Shown piece after piece: positions 37,279-45,153 of a DNA stretch of 47,532 bases. The translations under genes and the position numbers were made by a program. Each line of letters begins with the position of its first letter. Positions within the stretch are counted from its first letter, which is position 1. The notes under the pieces are model-generated. The model was not told where the DNA came from, did not search any database, and worked only from the letters and a program-made list of their open reading frames with translations. The stretch is from Tannerellaceae bacterium (lineage in GTDB: Bacteria; Bacteroidota; Bacteroidia; Bacteroidales; Tannerellaceae), in NCBI GenBank assembly GCA_021204405.1, contig JAJPZJ010000088.1, forward strand, positions 1-47,532. The letters are read 5' to 3'.

Positions 37279-38263
37279 TCAAAAATCATCACCCAGAATC
37301 ATATCTTCCGGCACACCCAGACTATTCAGCATCCCCTTTGCAGCCTGGGCCATCGGAGGAGGGCCACAGATATAATACTCAACCGAATGAGGTGCCGGAT
37401 GTTCTTTCAGGTAATTGTCCAGGATCACCTGATGGATAAACCCCGTGTATCCATCCCACTTATCTTCCGGTAGTGGAGCTGACAGGGCTACATGAAAACG
37501 GAAATTAGGAAAGTCTTTTTCTATCTCCCGGAACTCTTCCTCATAAAACATTTCATTCTTCGAACGGGCACCATACCAATAGTTTACCTTACGATCTGTC
37601 GTTTTCAACGTTTTAAACAGATGCATCAGGTGACCCCGTAAAGGAGCCATCCCCGAACCGCCACCGATATACAACATCTCTCTCACACTTTCCCGGATAT
37701 GGAAATTGCCATACGGAGCGGATACCGTTAACCGGTCTCCCGGCTTGAGTGTAAATAAATACGACGATGCAATACCCGGCCGCATACCCGCCTGCCATCT
37801 CTTTTGTTGCCGGTCAACCGGCGGAGTAGCTACCCGCACATTCAGTTTGATGATATTACCTTCTTCCGGATAATTGGCCATTGAATAGGTATGGATCGCC
37901 TCTTCTTCGTTTATACACGTTAGCTCCCATACCTTAAACGCATCCCAGTCCGGATGGAAACGGGCATCAATATCCATCCCATCAAACCGGATAGCATAAG
38001 GTGGAATATGCACCTGTATATGGCTGCCAGGCTCAAAACTGTAGCTTTCTCCTTCCGGAAGCTGTAGGGTAAGTTCTTTGATAAAAGTAGAGACATTGTG
38101 ATTAGAAAGTACTACACATTCACCTTTAAACAGGGATTGAGGAGTTTGTTCTTCTACTTCCCGGAAAACCGTCCGGGGTTGTTTACATACCGGGCAGGTT
38201 TCCGGAGGTTCGGGTCCTTCGTGTACATACCCACATACTGTACATATCCATCTTTTTTTTCAT
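37279..38263 (-). pseudogene. Rubredoxin-like domain fused to an NqrF-like FAD/NAD reductase, frameshift at start
   Basis: After correction, 327 residues. The N-terminus, RWICTVCGYVHEGPEPPE followed by TCPVCKQ, is a rubredoxin-like iron site (two CxxC pairs). Then VVLSNHNVSTFIKELTLQLP opens a ferredoxin-reductase module with FAD-binding MRPGIASSYLFTL, NAD-binding LYIGGGSGMAPLRGHLM and the end YYICGPPPMAQAAKGML, all as in NqrF. The usual plant-type 2Fe-2S domain of NqrF is replaced by the rubredoxin. A run of eight A after the start ATG (38253-38260, plus-strand T) puts ATG and domain in different frames; seven would join them. It likely passes electrons from NADH to sulfite reductase; that is inference from position. 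Confidence 0.83.
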
Positions 38264-38704
38264 GCGTACCAGAATTTATTGGTTTATAATCGAGTAACAG
38301 TTCAGAGTTTATCGGCATTTGCAGCCGGTATCACTATAGAACAAATATATGGAAAAAACACAGCAACATCGAATTTAAAAGATAGATATAATTGATGAAG
38401 TGATAGAGAAGTTTATACGCATCCCTTAATAAAATTTGCCTTTCTCCTTACTATTTCTTGCAGACTTCTATACTTTTTCTACGTTCCACGATCGTGGAAC
38501 GTAGGTTTCACAACTGTAGAACGTAGGTTCCACGGCCGTGGAACGTAAGTTTCACAATCGTGGAACGTAGAAAAACAACCGAAGTAGTTACAAAAAGTAC
38601 TGCAACTTAGCCAATTACATTGCCGGGTAAGGAAATAATTATTACTATCTGTTAGAAAGATAAGGACACTCCACCGGTAATGGCTCCGCACCCCATGAAC
38701 CATC
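38264..38704. other. Intergenic region between reductase and cobA-like gene
   Basis: The first 210 bases contain a minus-strand TATATTTG -7 candidate (about 90 bases upstream of the reductase start). A 100-base palindromic repeat array follows. I see no gene. An open frame on the minus strand at 38479-38703 is made of the repeat and is not credible. Confidence 0.6.
38475..38575. repeat. Array of 22-base palindromic repeats
   Basis: About four units on a 22-base period, each a variant of AACGTAGGTTYCACRAYCG plus TGG, with an inner dyad (CCACGATCGTGG, CCACGGCCGTGG and weaker forms). The first and last units are inverted relative to each other, and the ends TTTTTCTACGTTCCACGAT and its complement frame the whole block, so the array as a unit is also an inverted repeat. 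Possible roles are a protein-binding array or structured RNA. Confidence 0.75.
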
Positions 38705-38773
38705 TACCATAATGATGGTAGAAAATTACCTCATAAGTGGTATTTCCAACCCTGCCCATCCCACCTACTTTTG
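38705..38773 (+). promoter_or_regulatory. Shared sulfur-locus promoter/operator module, copy 2
   Basis: Aligns base for base with 30648-30716 (46 of 69 identical). It contains CTACCAT-AATG-ATGGTAG, a perfect dyad (starting one base upstream, at 38704), GGTATTTCCAACC with TTTC as the -33 element, a 19-base spacer and the -7 element TACTTTTG (38766-38773). The gene start at 38797 lies 23 bases later. Confidence 0.78.
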
Positions 38774-38796
38774 CAACTACAAGAACCAGATAGAAA

Positions 38797-39879
38797 ATGA
38801 TACCGGAACAGATCCATATAATCACCCGCAATAACCGCAGCCTGCTCAGACAGGTAAAGCAGCTACTAAATATGTTACCAGCCGGCATACTAACAAGTAG
38901 CCGGTTAAGCTATCTTCCTGCTATCCGGAACGGCAGGCAGGAATTGCATAGGGTAGCGAAGCTACATACAGCCGTTGCCTCCGGTATAGCCGATATAGCT
39001 ATTTACCCGGCTGACGAACTGCCTTTTCCGCTGACACCAGGAGTAACTGTGGTTGCTATGAGTGCCTTATTAACGGAAACAACAGTAAATTCGCATCCGC
39101 TCAGTGGCAGGCTGGCCGTGATAGCCCGGACACACGACCGGTGGGCAGCCAGTTTATTTGCCACTACCGACAGCCGCCCCACTTATGGACAGGTTACCCT
39201 GGTGGGCTTTGGCCCGGGTGATCCGGACTTGTTAACGATCGGCGGGTACAAAGCACTCGAACAGGCGGATATCATTTTCCATGATGACCTGCTGGATCAG
39301 GAATTCCTGCGTTCGTTCGGTAAGGAAACGGTCTATGTAGGGAAACGGAAAGGCAAACACCATGCCGAACAGGCCGATATCAACCGGTTACTGGCCGATG
39401 CAGCCCGCAGCGGGAAACAGGTTGTACGCCTGAAAGGGGGCGACCCGATGATATTTGCCCACGGTGGCGAAGAGGTGCTTTACCTGAAAAACTGCTTTGT
39501 TCCGGTAAAGGTTATCCCAGGAGTTACCACCGCCTGTGCACTGGCGGCTATTACCCAGACCAGCCTGACCTACCGGAGCATCTCGTCGTCGGTTGCATTC
39601 GTACTGGGACATGGCAACAAAGTACGTACGCCCGATGCCGATACACTGGTCTATTATATGGGAGCCGGTAATATCCGGAAGATCGCCGGTAGCCTGATCG
39701 GTTCAGGCCGCTCGCCGCAAACACCGGCTTTATTGGTTTATAATGTATCCAAACCCGACCAGCAAGAGTTCTTTTCGACCCTTGAAGAACTGAAAAACAG
39801 TAAACGAACCTGGCCTACCCCACTCATCATCTTGGTGGGCGAAGTAGTGAACCTATCTGCTTCGCAGGAAAAAACATAG
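38797..39879 (+). CDS. cobA: Uroporphyrinogen-III C-methyltransferase with N-terminal HemC-like remnant
   Basis: Residues about 130-360 are a SUMT/CobA methyltransferase that makes precorrin-2, the siroheme precursor: VTLVGFGPGDPDLLTIGG, VYVGKRKGKHH, VVRLKGGDPMIFAHGGEE and VIPGVTTACALAAI. Residues 1-125 resemble the start of porphobilinogen deaminase (IHIITRNNRSLLRQVKQ; SGIADIAIYPADELPFPL, parallel to the GxxDIAVHSLKDLP segment of HemC), but the later deaminase domains, including the cofactor cysteine, are absent. This part cannot be a complete enzyme. The frame is intact and ends TAG. First gene of the second operon. Confidence 0.85.
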   Translation: MIPEQIHIITRNNRSLLRQVKQLLNMLPAGILTSSRLSYLPAIRNGRQELHRVAKLHTAVASGIADIAIYPADELPFPLTPGVTVVAMSALLTETTVNSHPLSGRLAVIARTHDRWAASLFATTDSRPTYGQVTLVGFGPGDPDLLTIGGYKALEQADIIFHDDLLDQEFLRSFGKETVYVGKRKGKHHAEQADINRLLADAARSGKQVVRLKGGDPMIFAHGGEEVLYLKNCFVPVKVIPGVTTACALAAITQTSLTYRSISSSVAFVLGHGNKVRTPDADTLVYYMGAGNIRKIAGSLIGSGRSPQTPALLVYNVSKPDQQEFFSTLEELKNSKRTWPTPLIILVGEVVNLSASQEKT

Positions 39880-39912
39880 CATACAGTGAATTACTAACTA
39901 ATTTAACGAATT

Positions 39913-40854
39913 ATGAAACGATCCAGACCTTATAGGCTAACCCCCTCGGGACACAACTCCTACAAAGTGGTTGTTACACCGGGCGATTTTATTTATCCCT
40001 GCACTGTAACCACAGGCGAACAGATCCGGGAAGAGATCGAAGGTTTACCAGGCATCTACCGGTATTCGGTGGATACTTCATCCGAAGAGATAAAAGCGTG
40101 TTTATCGCTTGGTATTAACCGGATTATGCTATTTGGCGGGGCGGATCATCCAGGCAATTTATTTCTTGCGGATGTTATCCGGATAATCCAACAACAGCAC
40201 CCTGAGGTCATTTTATATACAGACGTATGCCTGCCGGCCGGCGGCGAAGAGCAATTGCCGGATCTCGTGGAACTGGCTTACCAGTATGCACTGGCAGGCG
40301 CCAGCTTTGTTTCACCCTCGTCTACACTGGAAGGACAGGTAGAGGCTATCTGCGACCGTATGGCTGCGGCCGGTTTACCTACACAGGTTCTGGCTTACCC
40401 GGCACAGTATGATTCCTCTTTCTGTGGGCTGTGGCAGGGCAATACCGCCGGAACGGATAGTGCCACGGTGGATTACTGTTCACGGAGCCAGGGGTTGAGT
40501 GAGATCGAGTCCGACATGCATGCAGGTGCTAACTGGATTATGGTTAAACCTGCTATGGAATACCTCGATATTATTGTACGGGCCCGGCGATTATTCCCGG
40601 AAATACAGTTGGTGGGATTCCAGGTAGCAGGCGAATATGCCATGCTGAAAGCGGCGGCACGGCTGGGCTACCTGAACGAGCAACAGAGTTTTTACGAAAG
40701 CCTCACCGCTATCAGGCGGAGTGGTACCGATTATATTATTACCTATTATGCAAAGGAGTTTGTCATGCGCTGGCAACAGGTACAGGCAGCTGTAACCCAT
40801 TCCGATACATCCTATTTCCTGAAACAAAACAGCTATGAGTACAGTACAACATAA
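39913..40854 (+). CDS. HemB-like protein lacking the A-site lysine
   Basis: A 313-residue homologue of porphobilinogen synthase. It keeps the family outline: TDVC, VKPAMEYLDII with the P-site lysine K212, QVAGEYAMLKAAARLGYL and IITYYAKEF. The A-site lysine in the normal [S/A]KYASAFYG motif is Gln165 (AYPAQYDSSFCGLW). The Cys-rich metal loop of HemB is reduced to one Cys (C106, TDVCLPAGGEEQL), and the SDMMDGRV loop is PSSTLEGQV. A normal enzyme condensing two aminolevulinate molecules is therefore unlikely. It may be a decayed or repurposed HemB. Frame intact; it overlaps cysD by 20 bases. Confidence 0.8.
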   Translation: MKRSRPYRLTPSGHNSYKVVVTPGDFIYPCTVTTGEQIREEIEGLPGIYRYSVDTSSEEIKACLSLGINRIMLFGGADHPGNLFLADVIRIIQQQHPEVILYTDVCLPAGGEEQLPDLVELAYQYALAGASFVSPSSTLEGQVEAICDRMAAAGLPTQVLAYPAQYDSSFCGLWQGNTAGTDSATVDYCSRSQGLSEIESDMHAGANWIMVKPAMEYLDIIVRARRLFPEIQLVGFQVAGEYAMLKAAARLGYLNEQQSFYESLTAIRRSGTDYIITYYAKEFVMRWQQVQAAVTHSDTSYFLKQNSYEYSTT

Positions 40855-41740
40855 CCACCTGAAAGAGCTGGAAGCAGAGTCGATCTATATTCTCCGCGAA
40901 GTGGCGGCCCAGTTTGAGCGGCCTGTATTACTTTTTTCAGGCGGAAAAGATTCGATCGTGATTGCCCATATGGCCTGGAAAGCCTTTTATCCGGCAGCTA
41001 TTCCCTTTCCTTTCCTGCATATTGATACCGGGCATAATTTTGATGAAACCATCGCCTACCGCGATGCACTGGTGGAACGGCTGGGCGTACGCCTGCTGGT
41101 AGGCTCGGTGCAGAAGTCGATAGATAAAGGGGATGTGGTGGAAGAGCATGGATATAATGCCAGCCGCAATAAGCTACAAACCGTTACCCTGCTGGAAGCC
41201 CTGGAGAAGCATAAATTTGATGCTGCTATCGGGGGAGCCCGCCGCGATGAAGAGAAGGCGCGGGCCAAAGAGCGGATATTCAGCCACCGCGACGAGTTCG
41301 GACAGTGGGACCCGAAGAACCAGCGGCCGGAATTATGGAATATATACAACGGGTGCAAGCAGCCAGGAGAACATTTCAGGGTATTCCCAATCAGTAACTG
41401 GACGGAGATGGATGTATGGCAATATATTCTGCAGGAACAAATTGAGCTTCCAAGCCTCTATTATACCCACGAATGTGAGGTATTTGAGCGCGACGGCATC
41501 TGGCTGGCGGCACATCCCTGTATTAAACGACGTCCCGAAGAGGTACCGGTCAGGAAACGGATGCGTTGCCGTACTATCGGCGATATTACCTGTACCGGAT
41601 TGGTGGATTCCAGAGCCTATACAGTAGAAGATATTATCAACGAAATAGCCTCATCGCGCGTAACCGAGCGGGGTAACCGGTCGGATGACAAGCGGTCGAA
41701 AGCGGCGATGGAAGACCGCAAGAAGGAGGGATATTTCTAA
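40835..41740 (+). CDS. cysD: Sulfate adenylyltransferase small subunit CysD
   Basis: A 301-residue intact CysD. It has the PP-loop SGGKDS (35-40) of ATP pyrophosphatases, followed by [36 protein letters not shown], and the C-terminal [17 protein letters not shown]. With CysN it makes APS from sulfate and ATP. Translation overlaps hemB-like, and cysN starts 26 bases downstream. It is the only complete enzyme gene of the sulfate activation and reduction path in this window. Confidence 0.95.
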   Translation: MSTVQHNHLKELEAESIYILREVAAQFERPVLLFSGGKDSIVIAHMAWKAFYPAAIPFPFLHIDTGHNFDETIAYRDALVERLGVRLLVGSVQKSIDKGDVVEEHGYNASRNKLQTVTLLEALEKHKFDAAIGGARRDEEKARAKERIFSHRDEFGQWDPKNQRPELWNIYNGCKQPGEHFRVFPISNWTEMDVWQYILQEQIELPSLYYTHECEVFERDGIWLAAHPCIKRRPEEVPVRKRMRCRTIGDITCTGLVDSRAYTVEDIINEIASSRVTERGNRSDDKRSKAAMEDRKKEGYF

Positions 41741-41765
41741 TAAACATGTAAATCACACCCCAAAG

Positions 41766-43042
41766 ATGCAGAATGGATATTTAGATATGGAACTATTGCG
41801 CTTTACCACCGCCGGAAGTGTAGACGATGGGAAAAGCACCCTGATAGGCCGTTTATTATATGATAGCAAATCGGTGTTCGAAGACCAGCTCGAGGCCGTC
41901 GCCCTGGCCAGTACCCGGCTGGGTAATGCCGAAGTAAACCTGGCGTTGCTGACCGATGGCCTGCGGGCCGAACGCGAACAGGGTATCACCATTGATGTGG
42001 CTTACCGCTATTTTGCCACTCCTAAAAGGAATTTATTATTGCTGATACACCGGGGCATATAGAGTATACCCGGAATATGGTAATCGGTGCTTCGACCGCC
42101 GACGCCGCCATTATCCTGATTGATGCCCGGCACGGAATACTCGAACAGACTATCCGGCACAGTTATATTACCGCACTGCTGGGCATCCCCCATGTAGTGA
42201 TTGCCGTGAATAAGATGGATTTGGTGAACTTTTCGGAAGAGGTATTCAATAACATCCGCAACGCCTTTGAACCGGTTGCCCGGAAGGTGGGCCTGAAACA
42301 GGTAGCTTACTTCCCTATTTCAGCCAAAGAGGGCGATAATGTGGTAAGCCGTTCGGTATATACACCGTGGTATACAGGGCCTGCTTTATTGGAGTTCCTG
42401 GAAAATGTTCCGGTACGTATCTATAATTCCGGTGAGCCCGGACGTTTTCCGGTACAATGGGTGGTAAGGCCTCATAAAGAGAGCTTCCACGACTACCGGG
42501 GCTATGCCGGCCGGATGGCAGGCGGCCGTTTCCGGGTAGGCGATACAGTAACGGTTTTACCGTCGGGTACCCGGTCGGTAATCAGCCATATTGAAGAGGC
42601 AGGTACCCAGTTGCAGGAGGCCGGCGATTTCCGTTCGGTCACCCTACGCCTTACCGACGATGTGGATATCAGCCGGGGTGATATGATCGTTCCGGCCACA
42701 CATCCGGCACAAGTAGCCAATGAGGTGAAGCTGATGGTCTGCTGGTTTAACAGCAAACCGCTCCGCCAGGGAGGAAAATATATCATACGCCACACCACCA
42801 GTGAAACAAAAGGAATTATCAAAGAGATCCATTATAAAGTAGATATCAACACCCTCGCTCTGCAACACGGCCAGGAGGAACTCCGGATGAACGATATCGT
42901 ACAGGTTACCCTGCGTACGGCAGCTCCGTTGAAATACGATCCGTACCGGCAGAACCGCCATACGGGTAGCCTGATCCTGATAGATGAGTTTACCAACGAG
43001 ACCGTAGGGGCAGGCATGATTGTAGCAAACGAGAATTTGTAA
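41766..43042 (+). pseudogene. cysN: Sulfate adenylyltransferase GTPase subunit CysN, one frameshift
   Basis: After correction, 425 residues. The start ATG at 41766 fits the gap to cys[27 protein letters not shown] opens the GTPase (G1 is GSVDDGKST), with [14 protein letters not shown], then [12 protein letters not shown] (G3) and NKMDLVNFSE (G4). C-terminal beta barrels run to GAGMIVANENL. The frame breaks at the AA of 42030-42031 (three A expected), so the G3 motif and everything after it are out of frame. It drives the CysD reaction by GTP hydrolysis. Confidence 0.88.
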
Positions 43043-43053
43043 ATTAAGCGTAT

Positions 43054-43762
43054 ATGCCACTTCAGGAACAAACAAAAATATTAAACCTACAATTCGGGAA
43101 CAGTACCCCCCCCCGAACAGGTATTGGGCTATTTCCTTACCCATTTCAAAGGAAAGATCGCATTGGCTTCGAGCCTCGGACTGGAAGACCAGGTACTGAC
43201 TGATATGGTTTGCCGGATAGATCCGGCTACCCGTATCTTCACCCTGGATACCGGACGGCTTTTCCCGGAAACCTACCGACTGATCGAACGAACCAACAGC
43301 CGATACAAAATCCGGATGGAGGTATTCTTCCCAAAAGCAGAAAAGGTACAACAGTATGTACAGGCTAACGGGGTAAATGGCTTTTATTACAGTATCGACC
43401 AGCGCAAAGCCTGCTGCCAGGTACGTAAGCTGGAGCCATTACAACGGGCTTTCGAAGGACTGGAAGTATGGATCTGCGGATTGCGGCACGAACAGGCTGT
43501 GACCCGGCGTAACCTCGGCATGGTGGAATGGGATACCGCAAACAGATTGATCAAACTCAACCCGCTGATCCATTTCTCCGGACAGGAGGTATGGGAGTAT
43601 ATAAAGGAAAAGAATGTGCCTTATAATACGCTACATGAAAAGGGATATCCCAGTATCGGTTGCCAGCCTTGTACGCGCGCCATACAGCCGGGCGATGACA
43701 TACGTGCCGGACGCTGGTGGTGGGAAAATCCCGAACATAAAGAGTGCGGTTTGCACCGGTAA
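43054..43762 (+). pseudogene. cysH: Adenylyl-sulfate (APS) reductase CysH, 4Fe-4S type, frameshift in a C9 tract
   Basis: After correction, 235 residues. PAPS/APS reductase fold with ALASSLGLEDQVL and IFTLDTGRLFPETY. The cluster cysteines are KACCQVRK (CC) and GCQPCTRAI (CxxC), typical of bacterial APS reductases, so no APS kinase would be needed. The likely start at 43054 leads to a run of nine C (43106-43114); eight would put the N-terminus in frame with EQVLGYFLTHF. A start at TTG 43124 would give a protein lacking the first part. Downstream of cysN by 11 bases. Confidence 0.86.
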
Positions 43763-43791
43763 AGAAAAATAACCACAAATAAAACAAGCAA

Positions 43792-44439
43792 GTGAAAACA
43801 TTTATTCTGGCAGACAGTCAAGACATCGCCCGGGCAGGTATCCTGTACCTGCTTAAACAGCCGGGCATACAGGCGGAGACCGTAGAAGAGGCTGCTTCGC
43901 TGTGCGAACTGGAGGTTTTGCTGAAAAAGTATCCCGATGCCATCGTTGTGCTGGACTTAATGTTTACCGATTTTATGGATGAGAAAAAGATCATCCAGCT
44001 ACATACCCATTATCCCCAGGCACACTGGTTGCTATTCAGCGACGAGATTGACGACGAGTTATTATACCAGCATTGTGCCGACAGCCATTTTAGTTTTGTA
44101 TTGAAGAAGTGCGAACTGAATGAGATCAATGCGGCATTGAAATATGCATTGAAGGGAGAGAATTTTATCTGCAACCCTATTACCCGGATGCTACTACACT
44201 ACCGGCGGGATACGCAGGACAACAAAACACACCTCACCCAAACCGAAAAAGAGATCCTCAAACTGATTGCCCTGGGCCGTTCAGCCAAAGAGATTGCCAA
44301 CGAACGCAACTCAAGTGTATATACCATCGTTACCCATAAAAAGAATATATTCCGTAAGCTGGAGGTTAATAATGTGCATGATGCAACTAAGTATGCGTTG
44401 CGGGCAGGGTTAATTGATATGATAGAATATTATATCTAA
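43792..44439 (+). CDS. LuxR-type response regulator
   Basis: A 215-residue NarL/FixJ-like response regulator. The receiver domain has D9 (LADSQD), the phosphorylation site D55 (VVLDLMF) and K108-type lysine (FVLKKCELNEI). The LuxR helix-turn-helix is LTQTEKEILKLIALGRSAKEIANE with VTHKKNIFRKLEV. The start is GTG at 43792. It ends the sulfate operon (30 bases after cysH) and no histidine kinase is in the window, so it is an orphan here. It is a candidate regulator of the shared 69-base module, by position only. Intact. Confidence 0.9.
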   Translation: MKTFILADSQDIARAGILYLLKQPGIQAETVEEAASLCELEVLLKKYPDAIVVLDLMFTDFMDEKKIIQLHTHYPQAHWLLFSDEIDDELLYQHCADSHFSFVLKKCELNEINAALKYALKGENFICNPITRMLLHYRRDTQDNKTHLTQTEKEILKLIALGRSAKEIANERNSSVYTIVTHKKNIFRKLEVNNVHDATKYALRAGLIDMIEYYI

Positions 44440-45086
44440 GAGTATTATATCCAATAATAGCATGTTCTATAGTTCAGCCGAAGGGGATTTATCTAATCCC
44501 CGCCTGACGGGTATGAGGATCTCCTGATCAACCCGGTCAGAAGATTTTTGAGTCCCAAAGGGACAGCCCATCCTAGCCCAGTATGAAGCTGGGTGGTTAA
44601 GATTGCCTTTTTGAGTCCTGACAGGACGGCATATATTGAAATCTCATGCTATTAATGGATTTATTTCGTGCTTACAGCACTCCGATATTACTACATTCTT
44701 ACTACCCAGGGCGTTGCCCTGGGCTAGGATAGGTTGTCCCTTTGGGACTCAAAAATCTTCTAACTACAACTGGATATACATCCCACGGTTATTGGCTAAG
44801 GCCGATCTTCGATTCAAATGTGCTCCCTCGGGGACAAGTGGGCAATGTACCAAACTATTGGTAGAAAATATACCTCATCCTATGTATTTCAGGGATTTTG
44901 GATTCTTTCGATCTTTGCCTGTGTGAATAAACCTGGTAACCCACATGCATTAAATGAAAAACATACCTTATCGTACGTTGCAGCTCAAGCAAAAAGATTG
45001 TTTGTATAGGTTGTTGTACCAATTGACTAAATTATGGAATGAATAACCGATCTGTAAGTCAAGCCTTACCTGATTTTACGTTTATC
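44440..45086. other. Non-coding region with palindromic repeat element
   Basis: Beyond the repeat element at 44539-44761 I recognise nothing. Open frames at 44636-44926 and 44818-45009 run through or beside the repeat and have no family, no ribosome-binding site and no composition bias. Confidence 0.5.
44539..44761. repeat. Long inverted-repeat element, family B copy 2 (REP/MITE-like)
   Basis: Ends AGAAGATTTTTGAGTCCC and its exact complement, then GGGACAGCCCATCCTAGCCC against the near-identical partner. Within each arm a second hairpin (AGCCCAG-loop-CTGGG) is present. The centre holds TTACAGCACTCC, matching TTACAGCATTCC in copy 1. No transposase. Confidence 0.75.
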
Positions 45087-45131
45087 AAAAAAGAAGCTAT
45101 CCAAATATACTTTTTGGACAACCTCTTTTTT
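45087..45131 (-). terminator. Terminator of the GH97 gene
   Basis: On the minus strand AAAAAAGAGGTTGTCCAAA pairs with TTTGGATAGCTTCTTTTTT, a 19-base stem using several G-U pairs, ending in a T run. It follows the GH97 stop codon by 22 bases. Confidence 0.65.
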
Positions 45132-45153
45132 ATGTTATTCGTTTATTTACTTC

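Noticed and set aside
37279..38263. True NqrF subunit of the sodium-pumping quinone reductase
   Set aside because: There is no N-terminal membrane helix or 2Fe-2S domain and no other nqr gene; a rubredoxin-like domain is in their place.
38475..38575. CRISPR-like array
   Set aside because: Units are contiguous at 22 bases with no unique spacers, and no cas gene is in the window.
38479..38703. Minus-strand open frame with repeated peptide
   Set aside because: The repeats in the peptide are a by-product of the 22-base DNA array.
43054..43762. PAPS reductase needing an APS kinase
   Set aside because: The CC and CxxC cluster cysteines mark the APS type, and no cysC-like kinase is present.
44636..45009. 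Two overlapping open frames
   Set aside because: They pass through or abut the palindromic repeat and show no domain or codon bias.
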